The notes under the pieces: model-generated
What the model was told of the DNA's origin: nothing
The model's input: only the letters and a program-made list of their open reading frames with translations
The model's database searches: none
Shown here: positions 16,630-25,476 of the stretch, piece after piece
Numbering within the stretch: position 1 is the stretch's first letter
Layout of the letters: every line of letters starts with the position of its first letter
Made by a program: the position numbers and the translations under genes
NCBI RefSeq assembly: GCF_947495965.1
Contig: NZ_CANMBB010000004.1
Span: forward strand, 248,001 to 312,000
DNA length: 64,000 nucleotides
From: an uncultured Maribacter sp.
GTDB lineage: Bacteria; Bacteroidota; Bacteroidia; Flavobacteriales; Flavobacteriaceae
Reading direction: 5' to 3'

Positions 16630-18003
16630 ATGAAAAAAAATATAGGTGTAATTTTTATTATTCTTAGTGTATATTTTCCTTTAGAAATAATAGGGCAAGA
16701 AAATATATTAGCAAAAGAAGATGCAGTTTCTATAGCATTAGAAAATAACTATGGTATTAAAATGGCAAAAAACAGAGCCGTAATTGCCAAGAATAATAAA
16801 AGCGTTCTTAATTCAGGATATTTGCCAACGCTTACGGGAAATGCTGGGGCTAATTATAATGATTTAATAAATAGTACCACAGAATACCCTGGTCAGTTTG
16901 AAACCGATGGGACTCCAAGAGCAGATATAGAAATTAAAGATGCAGAATCTCAAACCTATAATGCTGGATTAGCAATTAATTATACTCTTTTTGATGGTTT
17001 AGGGCGTTTGTATAATTATAAGAGGTTAAAAGAGCAGCATGCATTAAGTGAATTACAAGCAAGAGAAACTATAGAAAATACAGTAATACAATTATTTAGT
17101 GTGTATTATGAAGTGGCAAGACTAACAGAAAACAAAAAAGTCTTAGAACAGGCTTTAGAAATTTCTAAGCAAAGAATAACAAGAGAAGAATACGGTTTTG
17201 AATACGGGCAAAGCACTAAGTTAGATGTTTTAAATGCGCAAGTAGATGTTACAAACGATAGTATAAATGTAATGACTACAAAACAATCATTATATAATGC
17301 AAAAAGGGATTTAAATGTAGTTCTTAATCAAGAATTAAATACCTTTTATAAGGTAGACACTTTAATACAATTTATACCTAAGCTGCAATTAGAGGAGTAT
17401 TTAAAAAAAGCGCAAGAAAATAATATAAATCTATTAATAGTAAATAAAGGGTTAAAAATTAATGACTACGATATTAAGGTTAGTAAATCTGGCTATTTAC
17501 CTACAGTAGGTTTAACCGGCTCTTATGGTTGGAATTTAAACCAAAGCGCACCTTCTTCATTTATTCCAGGCCAAGTATTTCCAGGAACCAATAGAACTTC
17601 CTATAATATGGCGTTAGGAGCAAGTTTATCCTGGAATCTTTTTGATGGTGGAGGAACTTCGGTTAGAGTAAAAAATGCTAAAATAGCCCAACAAAATCAA
17701 GAGCTTTTAGAAAAGCAAGTAACTTTAGAGGTTAATAGAGATATTGAAAATGCACTAGGAATTTATGAAAACCGACTGCGTATATTTAAAATTCAAGAAC
17801 AAAATGTAATTACAAATAAAAATAATTTTGAACGCTCTAAAGAACAATTTCAATTAGGAAGAATAACATCTATAGAATTTAGACAAGCACAGATTAACTT
17901 ATTAAATGCGCAGACCAATAAAAATTTAGCAAAGTATGATGCAAAATTATCAGAATTGCAATTGTTACAATTAACAGGGCAACTTTTAAATGTTCCTTTT
18001 TAA
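16630..18003 (+). CDS. TolC-like outer-membrane efflux channel
   Basis: Outer-membrane factor of the RND system. I choose the ATG at 16630 rather than 16600, because it gives a clean signal peptide (MKKNIGVIFIILSVYF.. to IIGQ) and the first ten codons upstream are charged. The mature protein shows two TolC repeats with long amphipathic helices (about 35-240 and 255-455). Strand segments include NAGLAINYTLFDG and MALGASLSWNLFDGG, the equivalent position in each repeat. It follows the pump by 11 bp (to 16600) in the same operon. Trimerisation in the outer membrane is known for the family. Confidence 0.92.
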   Translation: MKKNIGVIFIILSVYFPLEIIGQENILAKEDAVSIALENNYGIKMAKNRAVIAKNNKSVLNSGYLPTLTGNAGANYNDLINSTTEYPGQFETDGTPRADIEIKDAESQTYNAGLAINYTLFDGLGRLYNYKRLKEQHALSELQARETIENTVIQLFSVYYEVARLTENKKVLEQALEISKQRITREEYGFEYGQSTKLDVLNAQVDVTNDSINVMTTKQSLYNAKRDLNVVLNQELNTFYKVDTLIQFIPKLQLEEYLKKAQENNINLLIVNKGLKINDYDIKVSKSGYLPTVGLTGSYGWNLNQSAPSSFIPGQVFPGTNRTSYNMALGASLSWNLFDGGGTSVRVKNAKIAQQNQELLEKQVTLEVNRDIENALGIYENRLRIFKIQEQNVITNKNNFERSKEQFQLGRITSIEFRQAQINLLNAQTNKNLAKYDAKLSELQLLQLTGQLLNVPF

Positions 18004-18013
18004 TAAGAAAATT

Positions 18014-18196
18014 ATGCAAGAGCATTTTTTTCAATGTCCATATTGTTGGGAACAAATTTCTATGTTACTAGACAATTCCATACCAAACCAAACCTATGTA
18101 GAGGATTGTGAAGTATGTTGTAATCCTATAGAAATAACACCTGTATTTTTAAATAAAGAGCTACAAAGCTTTACTGTAAATAGTATAGAGCAGTAA
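18014..18196 (+). CDS. CPXCG-motif cysteine-rich small protein
   Basis: A 60-residue protein with a CPYC pair near the start (FFQCPYCWEQI) and CEVCCNPIEI near the middle, a likely zinc-ribbon. It matches the short cysteine-rich family often named CPXCG. I choose the ATG at 18014, after the stop of the channel gene, because the frame upstream to 17990 lies within that gene. The gene is 10 nt downstream of the efflux operon and likely transcribed with it. Its function is unknown and no link to efflux is established. Confidence 0.8.
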   Translation: MQEHFFQCPYCWEQISMLLDNSIPNQTYVEDCEVCCNPIEITPVFLNKELQSFTVNSIEQ

Positions 18197-18206
18197 ACAA
18201 ATATCT

Positions 18207-18887
18207 TTAATCCATTATTTTTATTTTGCCTCCAAACATTTTGTCTTTTTCTATGCTTTTAGGATTGCCGTAAATGTAAATATAGCCGCCTGCTTTTACT
18301 TTGGCTTCTACACTGTTACTAGCTTTGACATCAGCTCTTCCGCCAGCCATAACAACTACATTAGTATCTTTTGTATCTAGGTTTTTGTTGAATGCTTTAC
18401 CACCGGTATTTACAGTAATCTCTTGTTTGTCAGTATTTCCAGAAAGTGTAATTTCACTACCAGAGATAGATTTTACATACACACTTTCTAAGTTTACTTT
18501 TAAATCAACTTTCCCTCCTTCTTGGCCTTTTATTTGTGTATAATTTCCTTTAAAAGTCTCCTCTGAAGTAACTTTAGCGTTCTCATTAGCATCAATTAAA
18601 CTAAGGTCTTCTGTATAGTATAATGTTGCTTTTGCTTCTCCACCGTCAAGAAAATTATCAAATTCCATACGTACTTTTAATAATCCACCTTTGTTAGATA
18701 TGCTTACTTCATCTTTATCATCTCCAGAAATTACTATTTTATTTTCAGTGCTTTTTACTAGAGTTACAATTATACGATCATAAACTTTTAATTGGGTAAA
18801 TGGTTTTAACTCTTTTGTATTTTTTCTTTGAGCAGTAACTGTAAAAGTAATAAGCGTAATTAAAAATAGACTTAAGATATTTTTCAT
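18207..18887 (-). CDS. DUF2807 (auto-transporter adhesin head GIN) domain protein
   Basis: Secreted or periplasmic protein of 226 aa. The start at 18887 gives a signal peptide (MKNILSLFLITLITFTVTAQ); the longer frame to 18938 adds an asparagine-rich lead without signal features. The mature part is a right-handed beta-helix of the GIN/DUF2807 type, starting KPFTQLKVYDRIIVTLVKS and showing repeated strand-turn units such as VYVKSISGSEITLSGNT and VVVMAGGRADVKA. These proteins are abundant in Bacteroidota, and their function is not established. It is convergent with the CPXCG gene, 10 bp apart. Confidence 0.85.
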   Translation of the reverse strand: MKNILSLFLITLITFTVTAQRKNTKELKPFTQLKVYDRIIVTLVKSTENKIVISGDDKDEVSISNKGGLLKVRMEFDNFLDGGEAKATLYYTEDLSLIDANENAKVTSEETFKGNYTQIKGQEGGKVDLKVNLESVYVKSISGSEITLSGNTDKQEITVNTGGKAFNKNLDTKDTNVVVMAGGRADVKASNSVEAKVKAGGYIYIYGNPKSIEKDKMFGGKIKIMD

Positions 18888-19041
18888 TTTATTTTCATTT
18901 AGGTTCTTAATAGTGCGTAAATGCAAATTATGTTCCAAAATTTACTAGAGCTCTATAAAAGAAGTAGATAATCAAATTTACAATTTATTAGAGTAGATTT
19001 AATTTATGTGGGAATATTAACAAATTTTTAAAAAACATGCT

Positions 19042-19083
19042 ATAAAAAATAAGCCCCAGAAGTGTATAATTTCTGAGGCTTTT
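19042..19083 (-). terminator. Intrinsic terminator of tRNA-Arg
   Basis: On the minus strand AGCCTCAGAA pairs with TTCTGGGGCT (one G-U pair) across a short loop and is followed by ATTTTTTAT. It begins about 12 nt after the tRNA 3' end. Confidence 0.82.
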
Positions 19084-19094
19084 CCAATTATTTG

Positions 19095-19168
<74 letters not shown>

Positions 19169-19186
19169 ATTCTTTAAATGGTGCGG

Positions 19187-19194
19187 CGAAGGTA
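19187..19194 (-). promoter_or_regulatory. Candidate -7 element for tRNA-Arg
   Basis: On the minus strand TACCTTCG, one base off TAnnTTTG, lies about 19 nt before the tRNA 5' end, a suitable distance for a tRNA promoter. Confidence 0.45.
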
Positions 19195-19544
19195 ATAAAA
19201 ATATAGTTTTTTAAAAGAAAATTTATCAAATAATTTATGCTTTTTTTAAAGTTATGTATTAAAAATCTTAAGTATTTGATAATTAGAAAATTAAAATTTT
19301 GCTTGTTTTAAAAAGAATTTGCCTATAAATAGATTATATTTTTCTAAGTAGTAAGAATACAAATATTATAGTTTTATAAAAGGCATTTTAGAGTAAAAAT
19401 TAATATTAAAATGAGTTTTCTTTTTCTTTTTTAGTGGTTTTACCCTCTTATCCAATTTTTTTGAGGGTTTTAACTTACAGTTCACAAATTAAATAGCTTA
19501 ATTTTCTTACATTTACTAGGTGTATCTCGCTTTAAAAGGTAAGT
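19195..19544. other. AT-rich intergenic stretch before the histidine kinase
   Basis: About 350 bp that is extremely AT-rich, with runs of T and A. I see no ORF of coding character, no convincing hairpin and no exact TAnnTTTG element. It presumably holds the promoter of the kinase-regulator pair. Confidence 0.5.
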
Positions 19545-22500
19545 ATGATTCAAACAAAGAGCAATATTTCAAAATGGTTAGGAAATCTTGATGGAGACAC
19601 TACAATAGATGAGTTCTTTTTTGATGGTTTGTGGAGGGTTAATCTTGTAACTCCAGAAGATTTTTGGTGTAGCCAAAAATTTTGGAACACCTTAGGTTAT
19701 GTATCTAATAAAGAATATTCAAGTAAAAAAACTTTATCATTTTTAATTCATGAGGAGGATAGAGAAGATTTTATTAAAGCTTGTAATAAAATTAAAAATA
19801 ATCCTAATACAACAGAACTTAATTGTACCATAAGATTTTATGCCAAAAGAGGAATTGTTTGGATGAAATTAAGAGGAAAAATTACAGGTGAAGAAGATAG
19901 TAGTACAATATTTGGCTCTGCAATATCTGTTACACAAATAAAAAAGCAAGAAAAAGAACTAATAAACAAAGTTCAATATTATAAAAATATTATAAAAGGA
20001 GCCAATGTTGCTATATGGGAACTTAATTTTAACACAGGTTTAGTAGATGTAAACGAAAGGTATTTAGAAATAATAGGATACACTCTCTCAGAATTGCAAC
20101 CCCTAACAAAAAGCTTGTGGAAAAGTTTTGTACATCCAGAGGATAAACATATTATAGAGGAAACTTATTTTTCAGTTATAGAAAATAAAGGTTCTTTTGA
20201 AAATGAATTTAGATTAAAACATAAAAAAGGGCACTGGGTTTGGGTTTTGAGTTCTGGAAAATTAACAGAAACAAATATAGACGGCACGGCAAAAATTGCA
20301 TCAGGATTTTTATACGATATTACTTCTAAGAAAAAAAATGAATTACTTCTAGTAGACTACTCTAAAATTATACAGCGCATAAATAATGTTGCAAAAATTG
20401 GATTTTGGGAGATCCCTATTTTTGACACACAAAAACCGCATTCATCGGTTGGTATTTGGGATAAGAATACAAGAAGTTTTTTTGAAGTTTCTAAGGAATT
20501 TGTGCCAACCCATGAGGATGTACTTAATTTAATAAATGAAGAGTATAAAGAATCTTATTTAAATGATATAAATAATGCTATTGCTAATGCCGAAGAATTT
20601 GATTCTATTTTTGCAATTAATAGTAAAAAAGATGGCAATAAAAAATGGGCTCGTGTTATAGGTATTCCAGAGTTTGAAGATAATAAGTGTGTTAGAATAT
20701 ATGGTTTTTTTCAAGATGTAGATAAAGAAACAAAACTATCTCAAGAATTAGCTTTTAAAGAAGAAGAATTTAGGCAAACCTTTAATCAAGCTGCCATTGG
20801 TATGGGCGTTGTAGATTTAAATAACAACTTAAAGAAAGCAAATAAAAGTCTTATAAATATATTTGGCTATACTAAAGAAGAAGCATATAAAGTTCCTTAT
20901 AAAGCTATTATACATCCTGATGATTATAAAATAACAATGCCTTTAATACAGGAGTTAATAGATGGCAAACGTAATTTTTTTGCAAAAGAAATAAGAGGGA
21001 TTAATAAATTTGGTAAACAAGTTTGGATACATATGAATATCTCTGCGATAAAGAATGATAAGGGAGAACTTATTCATATGTTAAACCAAATGTTAGATAT
21101 AACAAGTAAAAAAAATACAGAGCTTAAGTTAGCAGATTACTCTAATTTAATGTCTCGTATAAATGTAGCAGCTAAAATTGGTATTTGGGAATTAGATATA
21201 GATACTAAAAAAGTTTATTGGGATAAAAATATTAAAAGACTTTTAGGGGTGGATGAGGATTATGTAGCATCTTTAGAAGAAGATATATCTTATTTTAAAG
21301 AAGGGTATTCTAGAGATACAATTACACTTGCGGTTAAAAATGCATTAGAAAAAGGAATTGGTTTTGATGTTTTTTTAGAGGTCTTTTCTGAACCAAGAAA
21401 TAAGTATATATGGACAAGAACCACAGGAATTGTAGAGTTCTTAAATGGAGAATGTATACGATTATACGGCTTTTTCCAAGATGTAGATAAAGAAACAAGA
21501 GTTTCAAAAGAATTAACAATTAAAGAAGAAGAACTTCGTAACACTTTTAACCAAGCATCTATAGGAATGGCATTTATAGGGCAAGAAGCCAGAGTGTTAA
21601 AAGTAAATAATTCACTATCAAAAATTGTAGGCTATTCTAAAGACCAATTATTAAAATTAACGTATGGTAGTTTAACGCACCCAGAAGATAAAGAAAAGGC
21701 AAAGATTTTATTAAAAGATGTTTCATCAAATAAAAAAAGCTCTGTAAAAGGGGAAATAAGAGTTATACATAAAGATGGGTACATAATATGGGTAACGCTT
21801 GTAATTTCTGCTGTAAAAAATGATAACGGAAAGCTGGTACACATGTTACTGCAAGTTCATGATACAACAAAAAATAAATTACTTACAGAAAATTTAAAAG
21901 AACATAATAATCGTCTCGTAAATTTTGCTCATATAGTTTCTCATAATCTACGCTCGCACGCTAGTAATATATCTATGCTCTTAGATTTAACTAGTAAAGA
22001 TTTTCCAAAAATAATGGAGAATGAATTTCTTAAAAATATAAAAATAGTATCAGATAATATGAACGATACTATTTATGATTTAAATAAAATTGTAGAAATA
22101 AAATCTAATATTAGTGCAAGTTTGTCTTCGTATAAACTTATAGATTTTGTAGATAAATCTATCCAAAACATTAATTCATTAATAAAAGAAGCAAAAGCAA
22201 AAATAGTTATAGATGTTCCCAAAGATATATCTGTTTTGGCAATACAGGCCTATTTAGAAAGTATTGTACTTAATTTAATTACAAATGCAATAAAGTATAG
22301 AATGCCTGATCGCCGCTTAAAAATATTTATTACTGCAAAAATAGAGTGGGACAATGTAGTTTTTAGTGTAGAAGACAATGGTTTAGGAATAGATTTAAAT
22401 AAGCATGGAGATAAACTGTTTGGATTATATAAAGTTTTTCATGCGCACAAAGATGCTAAAGGAATTGGGTTATTTCTTGTTAAGAACCAATTAGAGGCTA

Positions 22501-22574
22501 TGGGTGGTAAAATTAAAGTAGAAAGTAAAGAACATATAGGAACCAAGTTCACAACATATTTTAAAATAGGATGA
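19545..22574 (+). CDS. Soluble multi-PAS sensor histidine kinase
   Basis: Histidine kinase of 1009 aa with no signal peptide or membrane segment, so a cytosolic sensor. About six PAS/PAC units fill residues 20-780. Units 3-4 (about 270-525) and 5-6 (about 526-780) are copies of one double-PAS module. Both begin DYS..RIN..AKIG.WE, contain CVRIYGFFQDVDKET or CIRLYGFFQDVDKET, and continue FRQTFNQAAIGM or LRNTFNQASIGM. The phosphoacceptor is His800 in FAHIVSHNLRSHASNISMLLDL. The ATPase domain has NLITNAIKYR, EDNGLGIDL and KGIGLFLVKNQLEAMGG. The stop overlaps the response-regulator start (ATGA). The signal is unknown; the alginate PUL begins downstream, but no functional link is shown. Confidence 0.92.
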   Translation: MIQTKSNISKWLGNLDGDTTIDEFFFDGLWRVNLVTPEDFWCSQKFWNTLGYVSNKEYSSKKTLSFLIHEEDREDFIKACNKIKNNPNTTELNCTIRFYAKRGIVWMKLRGKITGEEDSSTIFGSAISVTQIKKQEKELINKVQYYKNIIKGANVAIWELNFNTGLVDVNERYLEIIGYTLSELQPLTKSLWKSFVHPEDKHIIEETYFSVIENKGSFENEFRLKHKKGHWVWVLSSGKLTETNIDGTAKIASGFLYDITSKKKNELLLVDYSKIIQRINNVAKIGFWEIPIFDTQKPHSSVGIWDKNTRSFFEVSKEFVPTHEDVLNLINEEYKESYLNDINNAIANAEEFDSIFAINSKKDGNKKWARVIGIPEFEDNKCVRIYGFFQDVDKETKLSQELAFKEEEFRQTFNQAAIGMGVVDLNNNLKKANKSLINIFGYTKEEAYKVPYKAIIHPDDYKITMPLIQELIDGKRNFFAKEIRGINKFGKQVWIHMNISAIKNDKGELIHMLNQMLDITSKKNTELKLADYSNLMSRINVAAKIGIWELDIDTKKVYWDKNIKRLLGVDEDYVASLEEDISYFKEGYSRDTITLAVKNALEKGIGFDVFLEVFSEPRNKYIWTRTTGIVEFLNGECIRLYGFFQDVDKETRVSKELTIKEEELRNTFNQASIGMAFIGQEARVLKVNNSLSKIVGYSKDQLLKLTYGSLTHPEDKEKAKILLKDVSSNKKSSVKGEIRVIHKDGYIIWVTLVISAVKNDNGKLVHMLLQVHDTTKNKLLTENLKEHNNRLVNFAHIVSHNLRSHASNISMLLDLTSKDFPKIMENEFLKNIKIVSDNMNDTIYDLNKIVEIKSNISASLSSYKLIDFVDKSIQNINSLIKEAKAKIVIDVPKDISVLAIQAYLESIVLNLITNAIKYRMPDRRLKIFITAKIEWDNVVFSVEDNGLGIDLNKHGDKLFGLYKVFHAHKDAKGIGLFLVKNQLEAMGGKIKVESKEHIGTKFTTYFKIG

Positions 22575-22963
22575 TTGTAGATACCATTTGTATAATTGAT
22601 GATGATCCAATTTTTATTTTTGGAACCAAGATTTTATTAAAGAATAATAATTTTTGCGATACAATTTTGGTAAGTAATAACGGTGAAGAAGGCCTAGAAT
22701 GTTTAAAGCGTTTTTTTAAAGAAAATAATAAATTCCCGGAGTTAATTTTTCTAGATTTAAATATGCCAGTTTTAGATGGATGGGGCTTTTTAGATGCATT
22801 TAAAGAACTTTTTAAAGAGGTGGATACAAAAATTTATATTCTAAGTTCTTCGATAGATTCTAGAGATATAGAGCGCGCTAAGGAATATTTTTTAGTAAAA
22901 GATTTTATAGCTAAGCCTCTTACAGATACTATTATTACGGATTTAAAAAATAATATTAAATAG
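22571..22963 (+). CDS. Single-domain response regulator
   Basis: CheY-like receiver of 130 aa with no output domain. The acidic pocket is IIDDDP (9-13), the phosphoacceptor is Asp62 in LIFLDLNMPVLDGWGF, and the conserved lysine is Lys115 in FIAKPL. It overlaps the kinase gene by 4 bp, so the two are translationally coupled and form a cognate pair. Having no DNA-binding domain, it must act by protein contact or pass phosphate onward. Confidence 0.92.
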   Translation: MIVDTICIIDDDPIFIFGTKILLKNNNFCDTILVSNNGEEGLECLKRFFKENNKFPELIFLDLNMPVLDGWGFLDAFKELFKEVDTKIYILSSSIDSRDIERAKEYFLVKDFIAKPLTDTIITDLKNNIK

Positions 22964-23075
22964 TGTTTTAAAGTACAATACAATACACTGTATTAATATA
23001 TGTCATAATAAGCTTTGTGATTTTGTAGAATTAGTAATTTTTAAACATATTTTTTGCTTAATCAATAAATAACTA

Positions 23076-23108
23076 TATATTTGGTAAACCAATTTGGTAA
23101 ACCAATTT
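23076..23108 (+). promoter_or_regulatory. PL6 promoter with two GntR-type operators
   Basis: TATATTTG (23076-23083) fits the -7 consensus. Two copies of the perfect palindrome TTGGTAAACCAA lie at 23081-23092 and 23094-23105 (period 13 bp). The first overlaps the -7 element and the second ends 10 nt before the PL6 start. A repressor bound here would block both promoter and start region. The same block precedes susC. Confidence 0.85.
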
Positions 23109-23114
23109 ATTATT

Positions 23115-25454
23115 ATGAAACAAATTCTCATCTTATCCGTATTATTTTTAGGAGTCTTAACTTCTTCTTGCTCAAAGAAAAAAGAAGAAAAATCTTTAGT
23201 TCATACTATAGAAGATTTTAATACGCTTGTAAAAGAAGCTAAACCTGGAGATGTAATTACATTAGCAAACGGAGTCTGGGAAAACACGGAGCTGTTGTTC
23301 CAAGCTAAAGGAACTGCAGAGGAACCAATTACTTTAACAGTAGAAGAAAAAGGTAAAGTAATTTTAGAGGGGGAATCTAATTTAAGAATTGCAGGAGAAC
23401 ACTTAATTGTAAGTGGGTTGGTATTTAAAAATGGATATACACCAACAACTGAGGTAATTTCATTTAAAAAAGACAACAACACCTTGTCTAGCAATTGTAG
23501 GTTAACAGAGTGTGTAATTGATAATTTTACTAACCCAGAACGTCATGAGCCAGATACATGGGTAGCAATTTATGGCAAAAACAATAGGGTAGATCATAAT
23601 CATCTAGAAGGCAAGTCTAATAGAGGTGTTACTATGATTGTTCGTTTAAACTCTAAAGAAAGCCATGAGAATAATAATAAAATAGACCATAATTATTTTG
23701 GTCCAAGACCTAATTTAGGCTCTAACGGTGGGGAAACTTTAAGAATAGGAACAAGTCATTATTCTATGATAAATTCTAAAACTTTAGTAGAGGCTAATTA
23801 TTTTGATAGATGTAATGGCGAGCATGAAATTATATCTAATAAATCTAATCAAAACACTTATAAGGATAATGTTTTTTATGAGTGTACGGGTACATTAACA
23901 ATGCGTCATGGAAATGAAACACTAGTAGACGGTAATGTTTTTATAGGAAACAACAAGCCAAGTACAGGTGGTGTGCGGGTTATTAATGGGCAACAAACAG
24001 TTGTTAATAATTATGGAGTAGGATTAACTGGTTACCGTTTTAGAGGTGCTTTTGTTATGATGAATGGTGTGCCAAATTCTCCTATAAATAGATATTTTCA
24101 AGTAGAAGATGCAAAAGTGTCTAATAATACATTTATTAATTGTGATCATGTACAGCTATGTGCTGGGAGTGATGCGGAACGTAGTGCTGCTCCCATAAAT
24201 TCTATAATAAATAATAATATTTTTTATAATGAGAAGAAAGATGATTTATTTACAGTTTATGATGATATAAGTGGAATTACTTTTAAAGATAATATAATAA
24301 GTTCTAATGTTAAGACTATAGCAAAAGAAGGCTTTGAGGGCGTTTCTCTACAATTAGAAAAAAATAGCGCAGGGTTATTAATGCCAGTAAATGCGCCAAA
24401 AAATGTTGGGGCAAAATTAAGAGAAACCATAGCAACTAAAGAAAATACTGGAGTAACATGGTATTCTAAAGAAGATAAAACGGTGGCGTTATCTTCAGGA
24501 AAAACAATTGAAGTTTCTAAGGATCTAAATGCTTTGTATGAAGCCGTGAAAAATGCAAAAGCAGGAGACATTATAGAATTAAATACAGAAGGTCCTTATG
24601 CAGTAACTAAAACGGTTGCAATAGATAAGCCAATAACTATAAGAGGAAAATCTACAAATAAACCTATTGTCCTATTTGAGAAGAAAAATTTATTTGAAAT
24701 TAAAAATGGAGGAAGCTTAAAACTAGAGAATGTAGTTTTTGATGGTGCCTCTTCTCCAGATAGAACAGGTAACTCTGTAATATCTACAAGTAAATACTCT
24801 ATGACAGATAATTACAAGCTTTTTGTAGAGAGTTGTGATTTTGTGAACCTAGATGTTAATCATTCTTTTGATGCTATTCGTGTATATAAAAATACGTTTG
24901 CAGATACAATAAGCATTAAAAATTCAAAATTTAAAACTATATCTGGTTCTGTTATGGCATTAGATAAAGAGACAGATGATATTGGTATTTATAATGTAGA
25001 ATATGTAATACTTAAGAACAATACATTTGCAGATGTAAAAGGAGCAGCATTAAGGTTGCATAGAGGAGGAAAAGATGAAAGTACATTTGGACCATTTTTA
25101 GAAATAGATCATTGCGTTTTTGATAATGTAGGGCAAGGAAAACGTAATAAATATAATGCTGCAATATCATTATATGGCGTACAGGAAACTAACATTAAGA
25201 ATAACATTTTTAAGGACAGTAAAGTTCTTAACATGCACCTTGTAGTTGGGGAGCCTCTTGTATCTGTTAGGAACAATAATTTTTATAAATCTAATGGGAT
25301 AGAAGTTACGGGAGACCAAAAGTATACTTTAGAAAGTAATTGGAAATTAAATCCAAGTTTTAAAGAAGGAAAATATACTTTAAAAGAAGATTCTCCACTA
25401 ATAAAAAAAGGAACTAATGAAACAAGTTTAGGAGTTTTACCTCACAAAATGTAA
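23115..25454 (+). CDS. PL6 family polysaccharide lyase, lipoprotein (alginate lyase candidate)
   Basis: Two-domain parallel beta-helix lyase of 779 aa. The start is the ATG at 23115; an upstream in-frame TTG at 23094 lies within the operator. A lipoprotein signal ends at LTSSC (Cys19). The catalytic helix (about 25-400) has HEIISNKSNQNTYKDNVF and GTLTMRHGNETLVDGNVF. Lys243 and Arg264 are 21 residues apart, as are the catalytic Lys220/Arg241 of the alginate lyase AlyGC. A second beta-helix domain covers about 440-775. PL6 acts on alginate or, less often, dermatan; PL17 and KdgF alongside favour alginate. Attachment to the outer membrane is expected, and surface exposure is inferred. Confidence 0.9.
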   Translation: MKQILILSVLFLGVLTSSCSKKKEEKSLVHTIEDFNTLVKEAKPGDVITLANGVWENTELLFQAKGTAEEPITLTVEEKGKVILEGESNLRIAGEHLIVSGLVFKNGYTPTTEVISFKKDNNTLSSNCRLTECVIDNFTNPERHEPDTWVAIYGKNNRVDHNHLEGKSNRGVTMIVRLNSKESHENNNKIDHNYFGPRPNLGSNGGETLRIGTSHYSMINSKTLVEANYFDRCNGEHEIISNKSNQNTYKDNVFYECTGTLTMRHGNETLVDGNVFIGNNKPSTGGVRVINGQQTVVNNYGVGLTGYRFRGAFVMMNGVPNSPINRYFQVEDAKVSNNTFINCDHVQLCAGSDAERSAAPINSIINNNIFYNEKKDDLFTVYDDISGITFKDNIISSNVKTIAKEGFEGVSLQLEKNSAGLLMPVNAPKNVGAKLRETIATKENTGVTWYSKEDKTVALSSGKTIEVSKDLNALYEAVKNAKAGDIIELNTEGPYAVTKTVAIDKPITIRGKSTNKPIVLFEKKNLFEIKNGGSLKLENVVFDGASSPDRTGNSVISTSKYSMTDNYKLFVESCDFVNLDVNHSFDAIRVYKNTFADTISIKNSKFKTISGSVMALDKETDDIGIYNVEYVILKNNTFADVKGAALRLHRGGKDESTFGPFLEIDHCVFDNVGQGKRNKYNAAISLYGVQETNIKNNIFKDSKVLNMHLVVGEPLVSVRNNNFYKSNGIEVTGDQKYTLESNWKLNPSFKEGKYTLKEDSPLIKKGTNETSLGVLPHKM

Positions 25455-25476
25455 ATAATAACTATAGTCTTATCCT

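Noticed and set aside
23094-23114. Upstream TTG start for the PL6 gene
   Set aside because: It lies inside the second operator palindrome, and only the ATG at 23115 gives a normal lipoprotein signal.
23115-25454. Type IX secretion signal on the PL6 lyase
   Set aside because: Although gldKLMN is in the same window, the PL6 protein ends in a beta-helix/loop (LGVLPHKM) without a sorting domain and begins as a lipoprotein, so T9SS export is not supported.
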